12,301 bases of DNA from Baffinella frigidus (lineage: Eukaryota > Cryptophyceae > Cryptomonadales > Baffinellaceae), in NCBI GenBank assembly GCA_026770585.1, contig MU646407.1, positions 301,945 to 314,245 on the forward strand. The letters are read 5' to 3'. Numbering within the stretch: position 1 is the first letter of the stretch; each line of letters opens with the position of its first letter. The position numbers and the translations under genes were made by a program. Positions 10,501 to 12,301 of this stretch are shown piece by piece. A model generated the notes under the pieces. It was not told the DNA's origin. It did not search any database and saw only the letters and a list, made by a program, of their open reading frames with translations.

Positions 10501-10584
10501 CGCGGGGGCGACGGCGGCGAGTGGCCCGAGGAGGACGATGAGCCCGACGGCAAACACGCTGACGAGCACCGCACACTGCACCAT
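252..10584 (-). CDS. PHO8-like alkaline phosphatase, 12-exon split gene, 3' end beyond the window
   Basis: Metal-dependent alkaline phosphatase (EC 3.1.3.1) that would hydrolyse phosphomonoesters, probably outside the cell or in a secretory/vacuolar compartment because it begins with a hydrophobic leader. Twelve exons join in one frame to 432 codons with matching phase at every junction. Family landmarks, in assembled residue numbers: DG metal motif at D71, catalytic S118 in TDSAAGAT, H191 and T193 in HATPA, phosphate-binding R204 (split codon), LGGG 225-228, DGRDLL 238-243, LGLFAD 278-283, E328 in VEG, D333 and H337 in RIDHALH, D375-H376 in ADHSTGG. These match the zinc/magnesium ligands known from E. 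coli PhoA and fungal Pho8. Wording such as SSHAAYR and VEGSRIDHA is closest to eukaryotic Pho8. The final Zn-ligand His and C-terminus are missing because the gene leaves the window. Introns are 237-1694 nt. Donors are GT except one GC; acceptors are all AG. Expression cannot be proven from sequence. Confidence 0.93.
433..478 (-). pseudogene. Ghost of exon 12 (5' part)
   Basis: It repeats the exon 12 start (ATACAGCCAGGAAGTGTGTG against ATACAGTCAGGACGTGTGTG), encoding YSQEVCEEGSACKAP in frame. It retains acceptor CTAG and, by chance or history, ends in a perfect donor CCG|GTGAGT. It lies in intron 11, 61 nt upstream of the real exon. Confidence 0.75.
485..842 (+). repeat. Telomere-like array with two homogenised variants
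   Basis: Intron 11. Mixed GGGTTTA/GGGTTCA units, then a run of GGGTTAT heptamers (about 563-637), then about 17 units of AGGTGTT (about 676-796). G-rich on plus, so C-rich on the sense strand of the gene. Confidence 0.9.
847..882 (-). pseudogene. Second, more decayed ghost of exon 12
   Basis: The minus strand reads CAGTGTGTCAAGAGGGGGGC, matching the GTGTGTGAAGAGGGGAGC core of exon 12 and its nearer ghost. The reading frame and acceptor are lost. Confidence 0.5.
903..985 (-). repeat. Telomere-like array in opposite orientation
   Basis: CCCTAAACCCCAACCC-type units on the plus strand in intron 11, so the G-rich strand is here the sense strand, against the local majority. Confidence 0.8.
1021..1124 (-). 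CDS. Alkaline phosphatase exon 11: LLVTSVADHSTGG
   Basis: Encodes residues 358-391 plus two bases. VADHSTGG holds D375-H376, zinc ligands (E. coli D369-H370). The family has ADHETGG; Glu-to-Ser here is unusual but not at a ligand. The acceptor is CCCAG|GCA and the donor CAG|GTGAAG. A 5'-part copy with acceptor lies upstream at 1318-1361. Confidence 0.92.
1135..1317 (+). repeat. Telomere-like array (TTTAGGG and variants)
   Basis: Intron 10. Includes several perfect TTTAGGG units around 1234-1280. It directly abuts the exon 11 ghost at 1318. Confidence 0.9.
1318..1361 (-). pseudogene. Ghost of exon 11 (5' part)
   Basis: It repeats AVKETERDPSLLVT almost perfectly and retains acceptor CGCCAG|GCG. 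It stops before the ADHSTGG motif, where telomere-like sequence takes over. It lies upstream of the real exon in intron 10. Confidence 0.85.
1411..1476 (-). mobile_element. Dispersed element A, partial, sense orientation
   Basis: Half of the roughly 100-125 bp dispersed family, including its GTTCTCAAGTTGACATGCTC core (minus strand). It is nearly identical over about 60 bp to the copy at 6216-6279. Confidence 0.8.
1680..1815 (-). pseudogene. Ghost 10a of exon 10
   Basis: Encodes a recognisable DDAASAAFDALAYD, then three extra slipped copies of a CTAGCATACGACT-like segment, and ends GCGAAG|GTCTATCC, so the donor position is kept. Confidence 0.8.
1816..1916 (-). mobile_element. Dispersed element A, sense orientation
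   Basis: Contains the AATAGAC end, the CACCA...TGGTG region and the TTGT/GTACC core. It is joined directly to ghost 10a. Confidence 0.75.
1993..2036 (+). repeat. Dispersed 22-mer followed by a perfect hairpin
   Basis: TTCAAGGACTTTCACCTGAG at 1993-2012 recurs at 5474-5493 with two changes. Next to it, CAGGACCAG (2016-2024) and CTGGTCCTG (2028-2036) form a 9 bp stem with a 3 nt loop. Confidence 0.7.
2090..2182 (-). pseudogene. Ghost 10b of exon 10
   Basis: Contains the FDALAYD coding block twice in degraded form and ends TTCGCGAAG|GTGTCC, keeping a GT donor. It follows element A. Confidence 0.75.
2183..2280 (-). mobile_element. Dispersed element A with GT...AG ends between exon 10 fragments
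   Basis: 98 nt beginning GTTCGATCACTG directly after GCCAAG (the exon 10 end) and finishing CCGAATAG directly before an exon 10 fragment. This is the copy that most resembles a complete introner-like intron. Confidence 0.65.
2377..2447 (-). pseudogene. Ghost 10c of exon 10
   Basis: GAACGCCGCGTCAGCCGCCT matches the true exon (AACGACGCCGCGTCAGCCGC) apart from a small shift. It ends TTCGCCAAC|GTCTATCC. Confidence 0.8.
2448..2490 (-). mobile_element. Short deleted copy of element A at the exon 10 donor
   Basis: Begins with the real donor GTTCGATC and ends CCGAATAG; the middle is deleted. It forms the first bases of intron 10. Confidence 0.65.
2491..2575 (-). CDS. Alkaline phosphatase exon 10: SRIDHALHANDAASAAL...YDRAFAK
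   Basis: Encodes residues 329-357. SRIDHALHAND contains D333 and H337, zinc ligands (E. coli D327 and H331). LAYDRAFAK follows, as in the family. The acceptor GACAG|G completes the Gly codon and the donor is AAG|GTTCGATC in phase 0. The intron begins directly with a 43 nt deleted copy of the dispersed element, followed by a chain of ghost copies of this exon's 3' part. Confidence 0.92.
2591..2806 (+). repeat. Telomere-like array, intron 9
   Basis: GGGTTTA units, then a local run of GGTTTAA (about 2651-2690), then GGGTGTA. It fills nearly the whole 237 nt intron 9. Confidence 0.9.
2813..2902 (-). CDS. Alkaline phosphatase exon 9: PSLEEMTEAAIKRL...LLVEG
   Basis: Encodes residues 299-328 plus two bases. 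PSLEEMTEAAIKRLS (301-315) is the family PSL.EMT helix, and LLVEG (325-329) carries E328, the magnesium ligand (E. coli E322). The family usually has FFLMVEG; YCLLVEG here is a mild variant. The acceptor is CCGCAG|G and the donor GAAGG|GTGCGG. The codon split GG+G joins exon 10 to give VEGS. No ghost was found. Confidence 0.93.
2912..3182 (+). repeat. Telomere-like array, intron 8
   Basis: Nearly the whole intron 8. Contains homogenised blocks of TTTGGTG (about 3066-3107) and TTGGTGG (about 3108-3135). Confidence 0.9.
3190..3286 (-). CDS. Alkaline phosphatase exon 8: LLGLFADGDMHYEIDR
   Basis: Encodes residues 267-298 plus two bases. ALLGLFADGDMHYEIDR (276-292) closely matches the family 'lLGLFa...m.yeiDR' block. 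The acceptor is CTGCAG|GA and the donor CAG|GTACAC, the same hexamer as the exon 7 donor. It lies inside non-repetitive sequence between two telomere-like arrays. I found no ghost of this exon. Confidence 0.93.
3423..3475 (-). pseudogene. Ghost of exon 7 (3' part), copy 1
   Basis: Reads VDSREALADAT in frame, matching VDSREALAAAT of exon 7, then a G run and GTACACGC, the exon 7 donor hexamer. Confidence 0.8.
3505..3718 (+). mobile_element. Dispersed element A, antisense, split by a nested insertion
   Basis: The left part (3505-3560) has the CTCAAGTCGACATG core and the right part (3665-3718) has GAAAGAGCCGGGTCTCACCA and AATAGAC. The two halves join in order once the 104 bp in between is removed. 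Confidence 0.75.
3561..3664. mobile_element. 104 bp MITE-like element nested in element A
   Basis: Terminal inverted repeats of 24 bp (3561-3584 and 3641-3664) match at 20 positions. The interior is AT-rich with an A9 run and no coding capacity. It interrupts element A. The target duplication is short and uncertain (CTT/TTC at the edges). Confidence 0.7.
3801..3858 (-). pseudogene. Ghost of exon 7 (3' part), copy 2
   Basis: Reads RYLLVASREALAQST against RFLLVDSREALAAAT of exon 7, then a G run and AGTACACCC. The edge has shifted by one base. Confidence 0.75.
3855..3912 (+). repeat. Two tandem 29 bp units
   Basis: AACCGCAAGACTCGTCTTAC... at 3855-3883 and AAACGCAAGGCTCGTCTCAC... at 3884-3912. 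Directly beside exon 7 ghost 2. Confidence 0.75.
3949..3976 (-). mobile_element. Fragment of dispersed element A
   Basis: GCTCTGCCTCACTCGGGTTG on the minus strand, the outer flank seen in the copies at 10087 and 11560. Confidence 0.65.
3984..4036 (-). pseudogene. Ghost of exon 7 (3' part), copy 3
   Basis: Matches the exon 7 segment coding VDSREAL (here disrupted) and ends CTG|GTGCACC at the donor position. Confidence 0.7.
4093..4187 (-). CDS. Alkaline phosphatase exon 7: RADGRDLLKEHADRFLLVDS
   Basis: Encodes residues 235-266 plus one base. DGRDLL (238-243) is a hallmark of the eukaryotic branch. Both ends are good splice sites: acceptor AATGCAG|G after an AT-rich stretch, and donor GAAG|GTACAC. 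Phase fits exon 6 (CG+G) and exon 8 (G+GA). Three degenerate copies of its 3' part and donor lie downstream in intron 7. Confidence 0.92.
4197..4265 (+). repeat. Three irregular copies of TGTAAAGC
   Basis: TGTAAAGCAAAC, TGTAAAGCACAC and TGTAAAGCGAAC spaced 25-28 bp apart, just upstream of the exon 7 acceptor. Confidence 0.6.
4272..4340 (-). mobile_element. Dispersed element A, sense, starting at a ghost donor
   Basis: Begins GTGAGCGACTATTC exactly after the exon 6 ghost at 4341, then the AAGTTGAC...GTCAACTT pair of the family. Confidence 0.7.
4341..4391 (-). pseudogene. Ghost of exon 6 (3' part)
   Basis: Reads LDVTLGGRCRYFVSR against LDVMLGGGRRYFDSR, and ends CG|GTGAGC, a better donor than the real one. 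It lies downstream of exon 6. Confidence 0.85.
4392..4562 (+). repeat. GA/GAGC microsatellite, intron 6
   Basis: Purine-only GAGAGAGC units on plus, so CT on the sense strand. Long ORFs on both strands here are repeat translations. Confidence 0.95.
4591..4683 (-). CDS. Alkaline phosphatase exon 6: YMYDFIAQQQ...DVMLGGGRRYF
   Basis: Encodes the end of R204 to the start of R235. It carries the family segment 'Y..DfIA.Q' (residues 205-214) and DVMLGGGRRYF (222-232), the strand preceding the DGRDLL loop. The acceptor GAGCAG|G follows a long CT microsatellite. The donor CG|GTCAGA leaves CG, completed by G of exon 7 to give Arg. The exon is ringed by partial copies: two of its 5' half upstream and one of its 3' half downstream. 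Confidence 0.92.
4703..4876 (+). repeat. GA/GATA microsatellite upstream of exon 6
   Basis: CT-rich on the sense strand and ending about 20 nt before the exon 6 acceptor, so it could act as a very long polypyrimidine tract. Confidence 0.9.
4891..4926 (-). pseudogene. Ghost of exon 6 (5' part), copy 1
   Basis: Acceptor GAGCAG|GTAC and the DFVSQQQI coding stretch, with a 2 nt insertion before it. It lies upstream of the real exon and the GA array. Confidence 0.8.
5022..5238 (+). repeat. GAGCGA microsatellite with a (TCGA)n block
   Basis: GAGCGA hexamers, GAGTGC variants, then a perfect CGATCGAT run at 5148-5166, then GAGATA. CT-rich on the sense strand. Confidence 0.95.
5254..5287 (-). pseudogene. 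Ghost of exon 6 (5' part), copy 2
   Basis: Reads CDFVAQQQIG then a stop. An AG precedes it. With copy 1 it shares a downstream flank not present after the real exon, so the two ghosts are closer kin. Confidence 0.8.
5401..5500. repeat. Unassigned intron 5 segment with a 16 bp perfect palindrome
   Basis: ACGCCAGATCTGGCGT at 5444-5459 is self-complementary; CACGCCAGAT also occurs at 5407-5416. The dispersed 22-mer shared with 1993-2014 is at 5474-5495. Confidence 0.6.
5685..5805. repeat. AT-rich foldback: 21 bp stem plus 17 bp palindrome
   Basis: 5685-5705 and 5748-5768 pair over 21 bp with two mismatches; the loop holds GTCTATCTAGAC. GTATTCAT-T-ATGAATAC follows at 5789-5805. A decayed MITE is possible, but no clear target duplication is visible. 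Confidence 0.65.
5823..5848 (-). pseudogene. Ghost of exon 5 (3' edge with donor)
   Basis: TCCCACGCCGCCTACCG|GTAT repeats the end of exon 5 (SHAAYR) and its GTA donor exactly over 20 bp, 115 bp downstream. Confidence 0.85.
5941..6035 (-). CDS. Alkaline phosphatase exon 5: GMATGMVVTT...HATPAAFSSHAAYR
   Basis: Encodes residues 173-203 plus two bases of R204. GMATGMVVTT and HATPAAFSSH are diagnostic; H191 and T193 sit at the third metal site, and R204 corresponds to the phosphate-binding Arg (E. coli R166). The acceptor CAG|GCGT follows an AT-rich tract holding TACTAA about 45 nt upstream, a plausible branch point. The donor is CG|GTACCCC and the split Arg codon is completed by exon 6. The junction GCAG|GCGTG is repeated in five ghost copies upstream, and the 3' edge once downstream. 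Confidence 0.92.
6122..6166 (-). pseudogene. Ghost of exon 5 (5' part), copy 2
   Basis: 45 nt, ACRARGMATGMVVTT unchanged from the real exon, with acceptor GCAG before it and GTGGGC after it. Confidence 0.9.
6180..6215 (+). repeat. Short telomere-like stretch
   Basis: GGTTTAGGGTGGAGGG-type units between exon 5 ghost 2 and an element A copy. Confidence 0.7.
6216..6279 (-). mobile_element. Dispersed element A, partial, sense
   Basis: Nearly identical over about 60 bp to 1411-1476, including the GGCTCTGCCTCGGTCGGGTT flank. Confidence 0.8.
6288..6326 (-). pseudogene. Ghost of exon 5 (5' part), copy 3
   Basis: Acceptor ACAG|GCG kept, but the second codon is TGA. ARGMATGVVV still readable. Confidence 0.85.
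6403..6447 (-). pseudogene. Ghost of exon 5 (5' part), copy 4
   Basis: 45 nt open frame reading AYRVRGMATGMLFTT, flanked by GCAG and GTGCGC. Confidence 0.85.
6604..6648 (-). pseudogene. Ghost of exon 5 (5' part), copy 5
   Basis: ACRARGMATGMVVTT intact, acceptor GTAG instead of GCAG, then GTCAAG. Below it, after 8 extra bases, a broken LPHAMP (HATPA copy) continues to about 6580, so this ghost once reached further into the exon. Confidence 0.85.
6790..6828 (-). pseudogene. Ghost of exon 5 (5' part), copy 6
   Basis: Reads ACRTRGMATGMVV with acceptor GCAG. It is the farthest upstream copy. Confidence 0.85.
6838..7018 (+). repeat. Degenerate telomere-like array, intron 4
   Basis: Scattered GGGTTTA, GGGTTTC and GGTTCA units, less regular than other arrays. 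Confidence 0.75.
7063..7397. repeat. Unassigned intron 4 segment bounded by related direct repeats
   Basis: GCCTCAAAGAGGTTGCGCGA (7063 onward) resembles GCCTCGAGGAGGTGCGCGAC (about 7371 onward). No exon was recognised between them. Confidence 0.45.
7148..7209. repeat. 22 bp inverted repeat with 18 nt loop
   Basis: 7148-7169 and 7188-7209 are complementary with a single mismatch (22 bp arms). Within intron 4; would form a strong hairpin in the pre-mRNA. Confidence 0.9.
7427..7575 (+). repeat. TTTGGGG-type array
   Basis: About ten TTTGGGG heptamers (about 7431-7507), then TTTAGGG variants. It begins some 150 nt below the exon 4 donor. Confidence 0.9.
7730..7912 (-). CDS. Alkaline phosphatase exon 4: catalytic serine exon (TDSAAGAT)
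   Basis: Encodes residues 112-172. It opens with SNVITDSAAGATAYASG, the family active-site signature; D117 is a metal ligand and S118 the phosphorylated nucleophile (E. coli D101-S102). KTYNGGVGV follows, as in the family. The acceptor is GACAG|TCG after a C-rich tract. After GVGV there is a long acidic stretch (residues 139-172, including EESDDVREEEG) where relatives usually have about 10-15 residues before the next helix. The donor is the least certain of the gene: ACG|GTCCTG gives the required phase 0, but GCG|GTGGCG at 7744-7743 and others in phase also exist, so the insert may be shorter. Confidence 0.9.
8012..8050 (-). pseudogene. Ghost of exon 4 (5' part)
   Basis: Reads SNVTTNSAAGAPA then a stop, against SNVITDSAAGATA of the real exon. 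The acceptor AACAG is kept; the catalytic-motif Asp has become Asn. It lies upstream of exon 4. Confidence 0.85.
8069..8224. repeat. Head-to-head telomere-like arrays forming a large imperfect inverted repeat
   Basis: A G-rich arm (about 8069-8150) faces a C-rich arm (8177-8224) with a short centre containing TGCAGTGCTGCA. AGGGTTCAGGGTTCAGGGTT and its complement occur on the two sides. Confidence 0.8.
8224..8254 (-). pseudogene. Ghost of exon 3 (3' part), copy 1
   Basis: Reads LVGSSITSS then TAG, followed by GTTTAG at the donor position. Confidence 0.75.
8292..8334 (-). pseudogene. Ghost of exon 3 (3' part), copy 2
   Basis: Reads LVGTLVGTSIASSQ with a slipped LVGT repeat. The donor GT has become GA. 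Confidence 0.75.
8345..8489. repeat. 20 bp palindromic tandem repeat (ACTGTATGATACATGTACAN)
   Basis: About six units, one with a 6 bp insertion. Each contains the self-complementary TACATGTA and the near-palindrome GTATGATAC; the outermost unit holds a perfect GACTGTAT-C-ATACAGTC hairpin at 8347-8363. The Tyr/Ile/Val-rich ORFs across it are repeat translations. Confidence 0.9.
8511..8590 (-). pseudogene. Ghost of exon 3 (3' part), copy 3, longest
   Basis: About 80 bp similar to the real exon: ATRALDDYLVGTSITSSQ|GT stays open with an intact donor. It lacks the MHTVARG start. Confidence 0.85.
8590..8652 (+). repeat. CT/CTGT microsatellite
   Basis: CTCTCTCT and CTGTCTGT units on plus, so GA on the sense strand, opposite to the arrays near exon 6. 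Confidence 0.9.
8728..8832 (-). CDS. Alkaline phosphatase exon 3: MHTVARG...LALDAFLVGTS
   Basis: Encodes 35 whole codons (residues 77-111, phase 0 to 0). It matches the family segment 'GP-slt-AR ... LALD.f.vGtsrT.SS' that links the DG motif to the catalytic serine. The acceptor GACAG|ATG keeps the frame from exon 2 and supplies the expected AR residues (A81-R82); a shorter start after GGCAG at 8797-8793 would lose them. The donor is CAG|GTCCCG. Three 3'-end ghosts lie downstream in intron 3. Confidence 0.88.
9005..9268 (+). repeat. Telomere-like array with perfect TTTAGGG run
   Basis: Intron 2. Perfect TTTAGGG units at about 9060-9095, flanked by GGGTTCA and GGGTGTA variants. The non-repetitive stretch 8890-9000 just below gave no exon. 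Confidence 0.9.
9271..9347 (-). pseudogene. Ghost of exon 2 (3' part)
   Basis: Reads CEYWAKLHPKAFQASIFVTIAD against YEYWANLHPK...IVMLAD of exon 2. The DGYG motif is lost, but the following GCAACCC edge is the same. Confidence 0.85.
9358..9460 (+). mobile_element. Dispersed element A, antisense
   Basis: Full-length-like copy: CTATTCTCGAGTAGACATGC core, GAAGAGCCCGGCCTCACCAA, and the ATAGAC end. It directly abuts the exon 2 ghost. Confidence 0.8.
9485..9600 (-). CDS. Alkaline phosphatase exon 2: first metal-binding motif (LADGYG)
   Basis: Encodes residues 38-76. The segment KGSIIVMLADGYGPQ aligns with the family's N-terminal strand and DGMG motif; D71 should be the metal-bridging Asp (E. coli D51). 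Met-to-Tyr in DGYG is unusual. The acceptor GTGCAG|TG leaves two bases that complete the codon begun in exon 1, which is why I chose it. The donor is CAG|GCAACC, a GC rather than GT donor, placed exactly where similarity ends and CCCTGACCC-like sequence begins. A decayed partial copy with the same GCAACCC edge lies at 9271-9347. Confidence 0.85.
9797..9922 (-). mobile_element. Dispersed element A, sense
   Basis: CCAAATAGG end, T8 tract, and the AGTTGACGGGTTTGTACCGC core. Confidence 0.75.
10087..10213 (+). mobile_element. Dispersed element A, antisense, best preserved copy
   Basis: About 125 bp with all parts: GCTCTGCCTCACTCGGGTTG flank, AAGTTGAC...GTCAACTT inverted pair 26 nt apart, CACCAAATTGGTG near-palindrome, and the CCGAATAGAC end. 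The AG of AATAG and the GT of GGGTTGACC are the possible splice ends. Confidence 0.8.
10290..10400 (-). repeat. C-rich telomere-like array, intron 1
   Basis: CCCTCAACCCTAAAC-type units on plus, so G-rich in the transcript. It begins about 70 nt inside intron 1. It is the last telomere-like array towards the right; none occurs beyond the start codon. Confidence 0.85.
10473..10584 (-). CDS. Alkaline phosphatase exon 1: start codon and signal peptide/anchor
   Basis: Encodes residues 1-37 plus one base. After MVQ comes a hydrophobic core (residues 4-26, rich in V, L, I, A, G) ending in AAVAPAPED, a typical secretory signal or type II anchor. A cut after A26 or A28 is possible. Almost every codon ends in G or C. 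The start is the first ATG of this frame, with G at +4. The donor is AAG|GTGA at 10472-10471, a strong consensus. Reading on past it runs into telomere-like sequence and a stop, which supports splicing there. No ghost copy of this exon was found. Confidence 0.8.
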
Positions 10585-11060
10585 TGGTGTGGGGTTACAA
10601 AGCAGCGGTGCAGGGTTAGTTGCAGTGCTGCGGGGTTAGATTCCCGGCGTCAACATGGAGCGAGGGTTCGCTGGTGGGGAGTCGTGGGACAGGGCGCCAC
10701 CGCGAACAACACACCCTTTGGCCCGTCCAACCATCTTGCATCCCTGGAATCGTTTATCATGGGTTCTTCCTCCTCCTCCTCTTCGTGATATGTCGCTCCC
10801 ATGTTTGCGAGAGAGATCCCCGCACCATCCGAATTTTCCGCAGCCCGCATCGCTCGGGGACCTGCGCGTCACCCGGCTGCACCAATCTCCGTCCCTTGCC
10901 ACGCGAGGACCAACCAACCAACTTCACAAATATCAAGAACAGCTCCACGAACAAGAAAAACGGGGAACTCCCTCTTTTGCCGACCTTTTGCCGAATTCTG
11001 TCGGAGTTCCCACCAAAAGACGAACAAGAACTCTCCACGAACAAGGAAAGAGGGAGCGGG
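10585..11060. other. Upstream region of the phosphatase gene
   Basis: No TATA box recognised. Contains a TTC/CTC run (10763-10787), two copies of CTCCACGAACAAG (10943 and 11033), two of CTTTTGCCGA (10974, 10985), and the 9 bp inverted pair GGGAACTCC (10963-10971) and GGAGTTCCC (11003-11011). Confidence 0.4.
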
Positions 11061-11639
11061 ATGGCCAGGCCCTCAGCGTGGATCTCCTCGTATGACGGGG
11101 CGCGGCATCAGGCCCCCTTCGGCAAGTGCCTGTATCGCGCTCTTGAGGCGGAAGGTGCTCCACTGAAGCCGGCCGGGCTGGAAATTCACATTCAGTACGA
11201 CCTTGGGTCCTTGGAGATGATTCTGGCGCCCGAGGCGCTCGAGGACGAGGGCGCTGGCTCGAAACGCAAGGACCTTAACGTGTCGTCCTTCACGACGGTG
11301 CTCCAGGTGCGAAACCAGGATCATGGTCTGGAGTTGGGCAGCGGCGAAGTGCAGGCCCCTCAACGGCACTTCTCTTTAGCTGAGACAGGCGCTCACCGCT
11401 CGTTTTGCTCCCAGCAGCGCAGCGGCAACACACACACCGAAGCAATGCAACTAGGGATCGCGCGCCACGAAACCCGTCACGCATGGGTGCTCACGTCTGG
11501 GGGTGTGGTGCAGCATGCGGAGCTGTGCCCCGCTGCGATTCTCGCGGACCAAGGTCTAGCTGCCTCACTCGGGTTGACCGACTATCCTCAAGTTGACATA
11601 CTGGGTTTGCGGTACACGTCCGTCAAGTTTGGAGCGTGA
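11061..11639 (+). CDS. Uncertain divergent ORF or first exon, no recognised family
   Basis: A 192-codon stretch from an ATG with purine at -3 and G at +4; upstream the frame stays open to 10620. Residues 1-82 have GC-rich third positions and an ordinary composition (for example LEIHIQYDLGSLEMILAPEA). A possible donor CAG|GTGCGA at 11307 would end an exon in phase 0. The last 26 or so residues come from a dispersed element A copy, so an unspliced protein with this end is doubtful. The opposite strand is also open. I do not recognise any domain. Confidence 0.2.
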   Translation: MARPSAWISSYDGARHQAPFGKCLYRALEAEGAPLKPAGLEIHIQYDLGSLEMILAPEALEDEGAGSKRKDLNVSSFTTVLQVRNQDHGLELGSGEVQAPQRHFSLAETGAHRSFCSQQRSGNTHTEAMQLGIARHETRHAWVLTSGGVVQHAELCPAAILADQGLAASLGLTDYPQVDILGLRYTSVKFGA

Positions 11640-11652
11640 AAGAGCCCGGGTT
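11560..11652 (+). mobile_element. Dispersed element A, outside the phosphatase gene
   Basis: CTGCCTCACTCGGGTTGACC flank, TCAAGTTGACATACTGGG core, GTCAAGTTTGG and GAAAGAGCCCGGG; the CACCAA...TAGAC end is missing. It shows the family is not limited to introns of this gene. Confidence 0.8.
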
Positions 11653-12218
11653 CTGATTGTTTTGGAGCGGAAAAGAGCAGAATGACGGAGTTGTCCGTTG
11701 TGGAGTGTGCGGGAAATGGCAAGGGAATACATTTTCCTATGGAAATGGCTTTGAACCCCCATCGTCCGATCGATCGAACATCGCGCGTTTGCTGCCTGCA
11801 ATCGTGCCATGCCACACATCCGATCGATGTTTGAATTCCCTTGATCCGGTGACAAATCAGGGGTCTAGACAAAGAGGATGTGCTCCCCCTCTGAGGGCTG
11901 GTGGTATCCACTTAGTTTTGGGCTCGCCATTGTTTCGCCCCCCCCCAAATTTCGCAGGTAAATTTTATGCGGGCATGTCGAAATTTGCAATTCTGTCCTC
12001 GCTCGCCTAAAAAGGGCGGGCGCGTGGATAGGGCTGGGGTGTGCTACCAACATGCTCGAGTCTCTCGCCACGCCTTGGCGCTACGCACATGACATATTTA
12101 ATCGCAGGTATGACCGTCGACATATTTAATCACGTATGCCACAATCTGCATCATCACGTCTAATTTGCATCATCACTTTTAATCTGGGGCAGGCCTGGGA
12201 GCCTCGCGCGCTAAACTC
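11653..12218. other. Non-coding stretch, no gene recognised
   Basis: Contains short direct repeats: GACATATTTAATC at 12091-12103 and 12119-12131, TGCATCATCAC at 12147-12157 and 12166-12176, and CCGATCGAT twice near 11766 and 11819. No telomere-like heptamers. Confidence 0.5.
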
Positions 12219-12301
12219 CCTCCTCTCTCCTCTCTCCTCGCTCCTCGCTCCTCTCTCCTCTCTCCTCTCTCCTCTCTCCTCTCTCCTCTCTCCTCTCTCC
12301 T
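12219..12301 (+). repeat. CTCTCCT heptamer array, cut by the right edge
   Basis: A 7 bp period repeat with a few CTCGCTC variants. Pyrimidine-only on plus. Extent beyond the window unknown. Confidence 0.95.

Noticed and set aside
10620-11060. Upstream extension of the plus-strand ORF to 10620
   Set aside because: This part has competing open frames and short repeats and no coding signal I could defend.

Overview
The window is eukaryotic nuclear DNA, most likely from a protist or alga. It has degenerate plant/alga-type telomere heptamers (TTTAGGG and relatives), GC-rich exons, long repeat-rich introns and no bacterial gene layout. TTTAGGG-type telomeres are known in green algae and plants, dinoflagellates and chromerids, so the lineage stays open.

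No ORF longer than about 340 codons exists, and almost all long ORFs are repeat translations. The real content is a single split gene on the minus strand: a PHO8-like alkaline phosphatase, which I could assemble from 12 short exons between 10584 (ATG) and 252. Splice phases agree at all 11 internal junctions (1296 nt = 432 codons). The assembled protein carries, in order, a signal peptide or anchor, the DG metal-site motif, the TDSAAGAT catalytic-serine motif, HATPA, the phosphate-binding Arg, LGGG, DGRDLL, LLGLFAD, PSLEEMT, VEGSRIDHALH and ADHSTGG. The 3' end, with the last expected zinc-ligand His, lies beyond position 1.

Layout, read in gene direction: 12301-10585 is upstream sequence with a (CTCTCCT)n array and one unexplained plus-strand ORF. 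Exon 1 is at 10473-10584, exon 2 at 9485-9600, exon 3 at 8728-8832, exon 4 at 7730-7912, exon 5 at 5941-6035, exon 6 at 4591-4683, exon 7 at 4093-4187, exon 8 at 3190-3286, exon 9 at 2813-2902, exon 10 at 2491-2575, exon 11 at 1021-1124 and exon 12 at 252-372. Intron 12 runs off the left edge.

The introns hold four things: (i) decayed partial copies ('ghosts') of the neighbouring exon edge with its splice site; (ii) telomere-like heptamer arrays, mostly C-rich on the sense strand and absent outside the gene; (iii) a dispersed roughly 100-125 bp element with GT...AG-like ends that may be an introner; (iv) GA/CT microsatellites, foldback hairpins and one nested MITE. Nine of the 12 exons have ghosts. 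In every case an upstream ghost keeps the acceptor and the exon 5' part, and a downstream ghost keeps the exon 3' part and donor. This is what repeated junction-spanning tandem duplication would leave, and it is the most interesting feature of the window.
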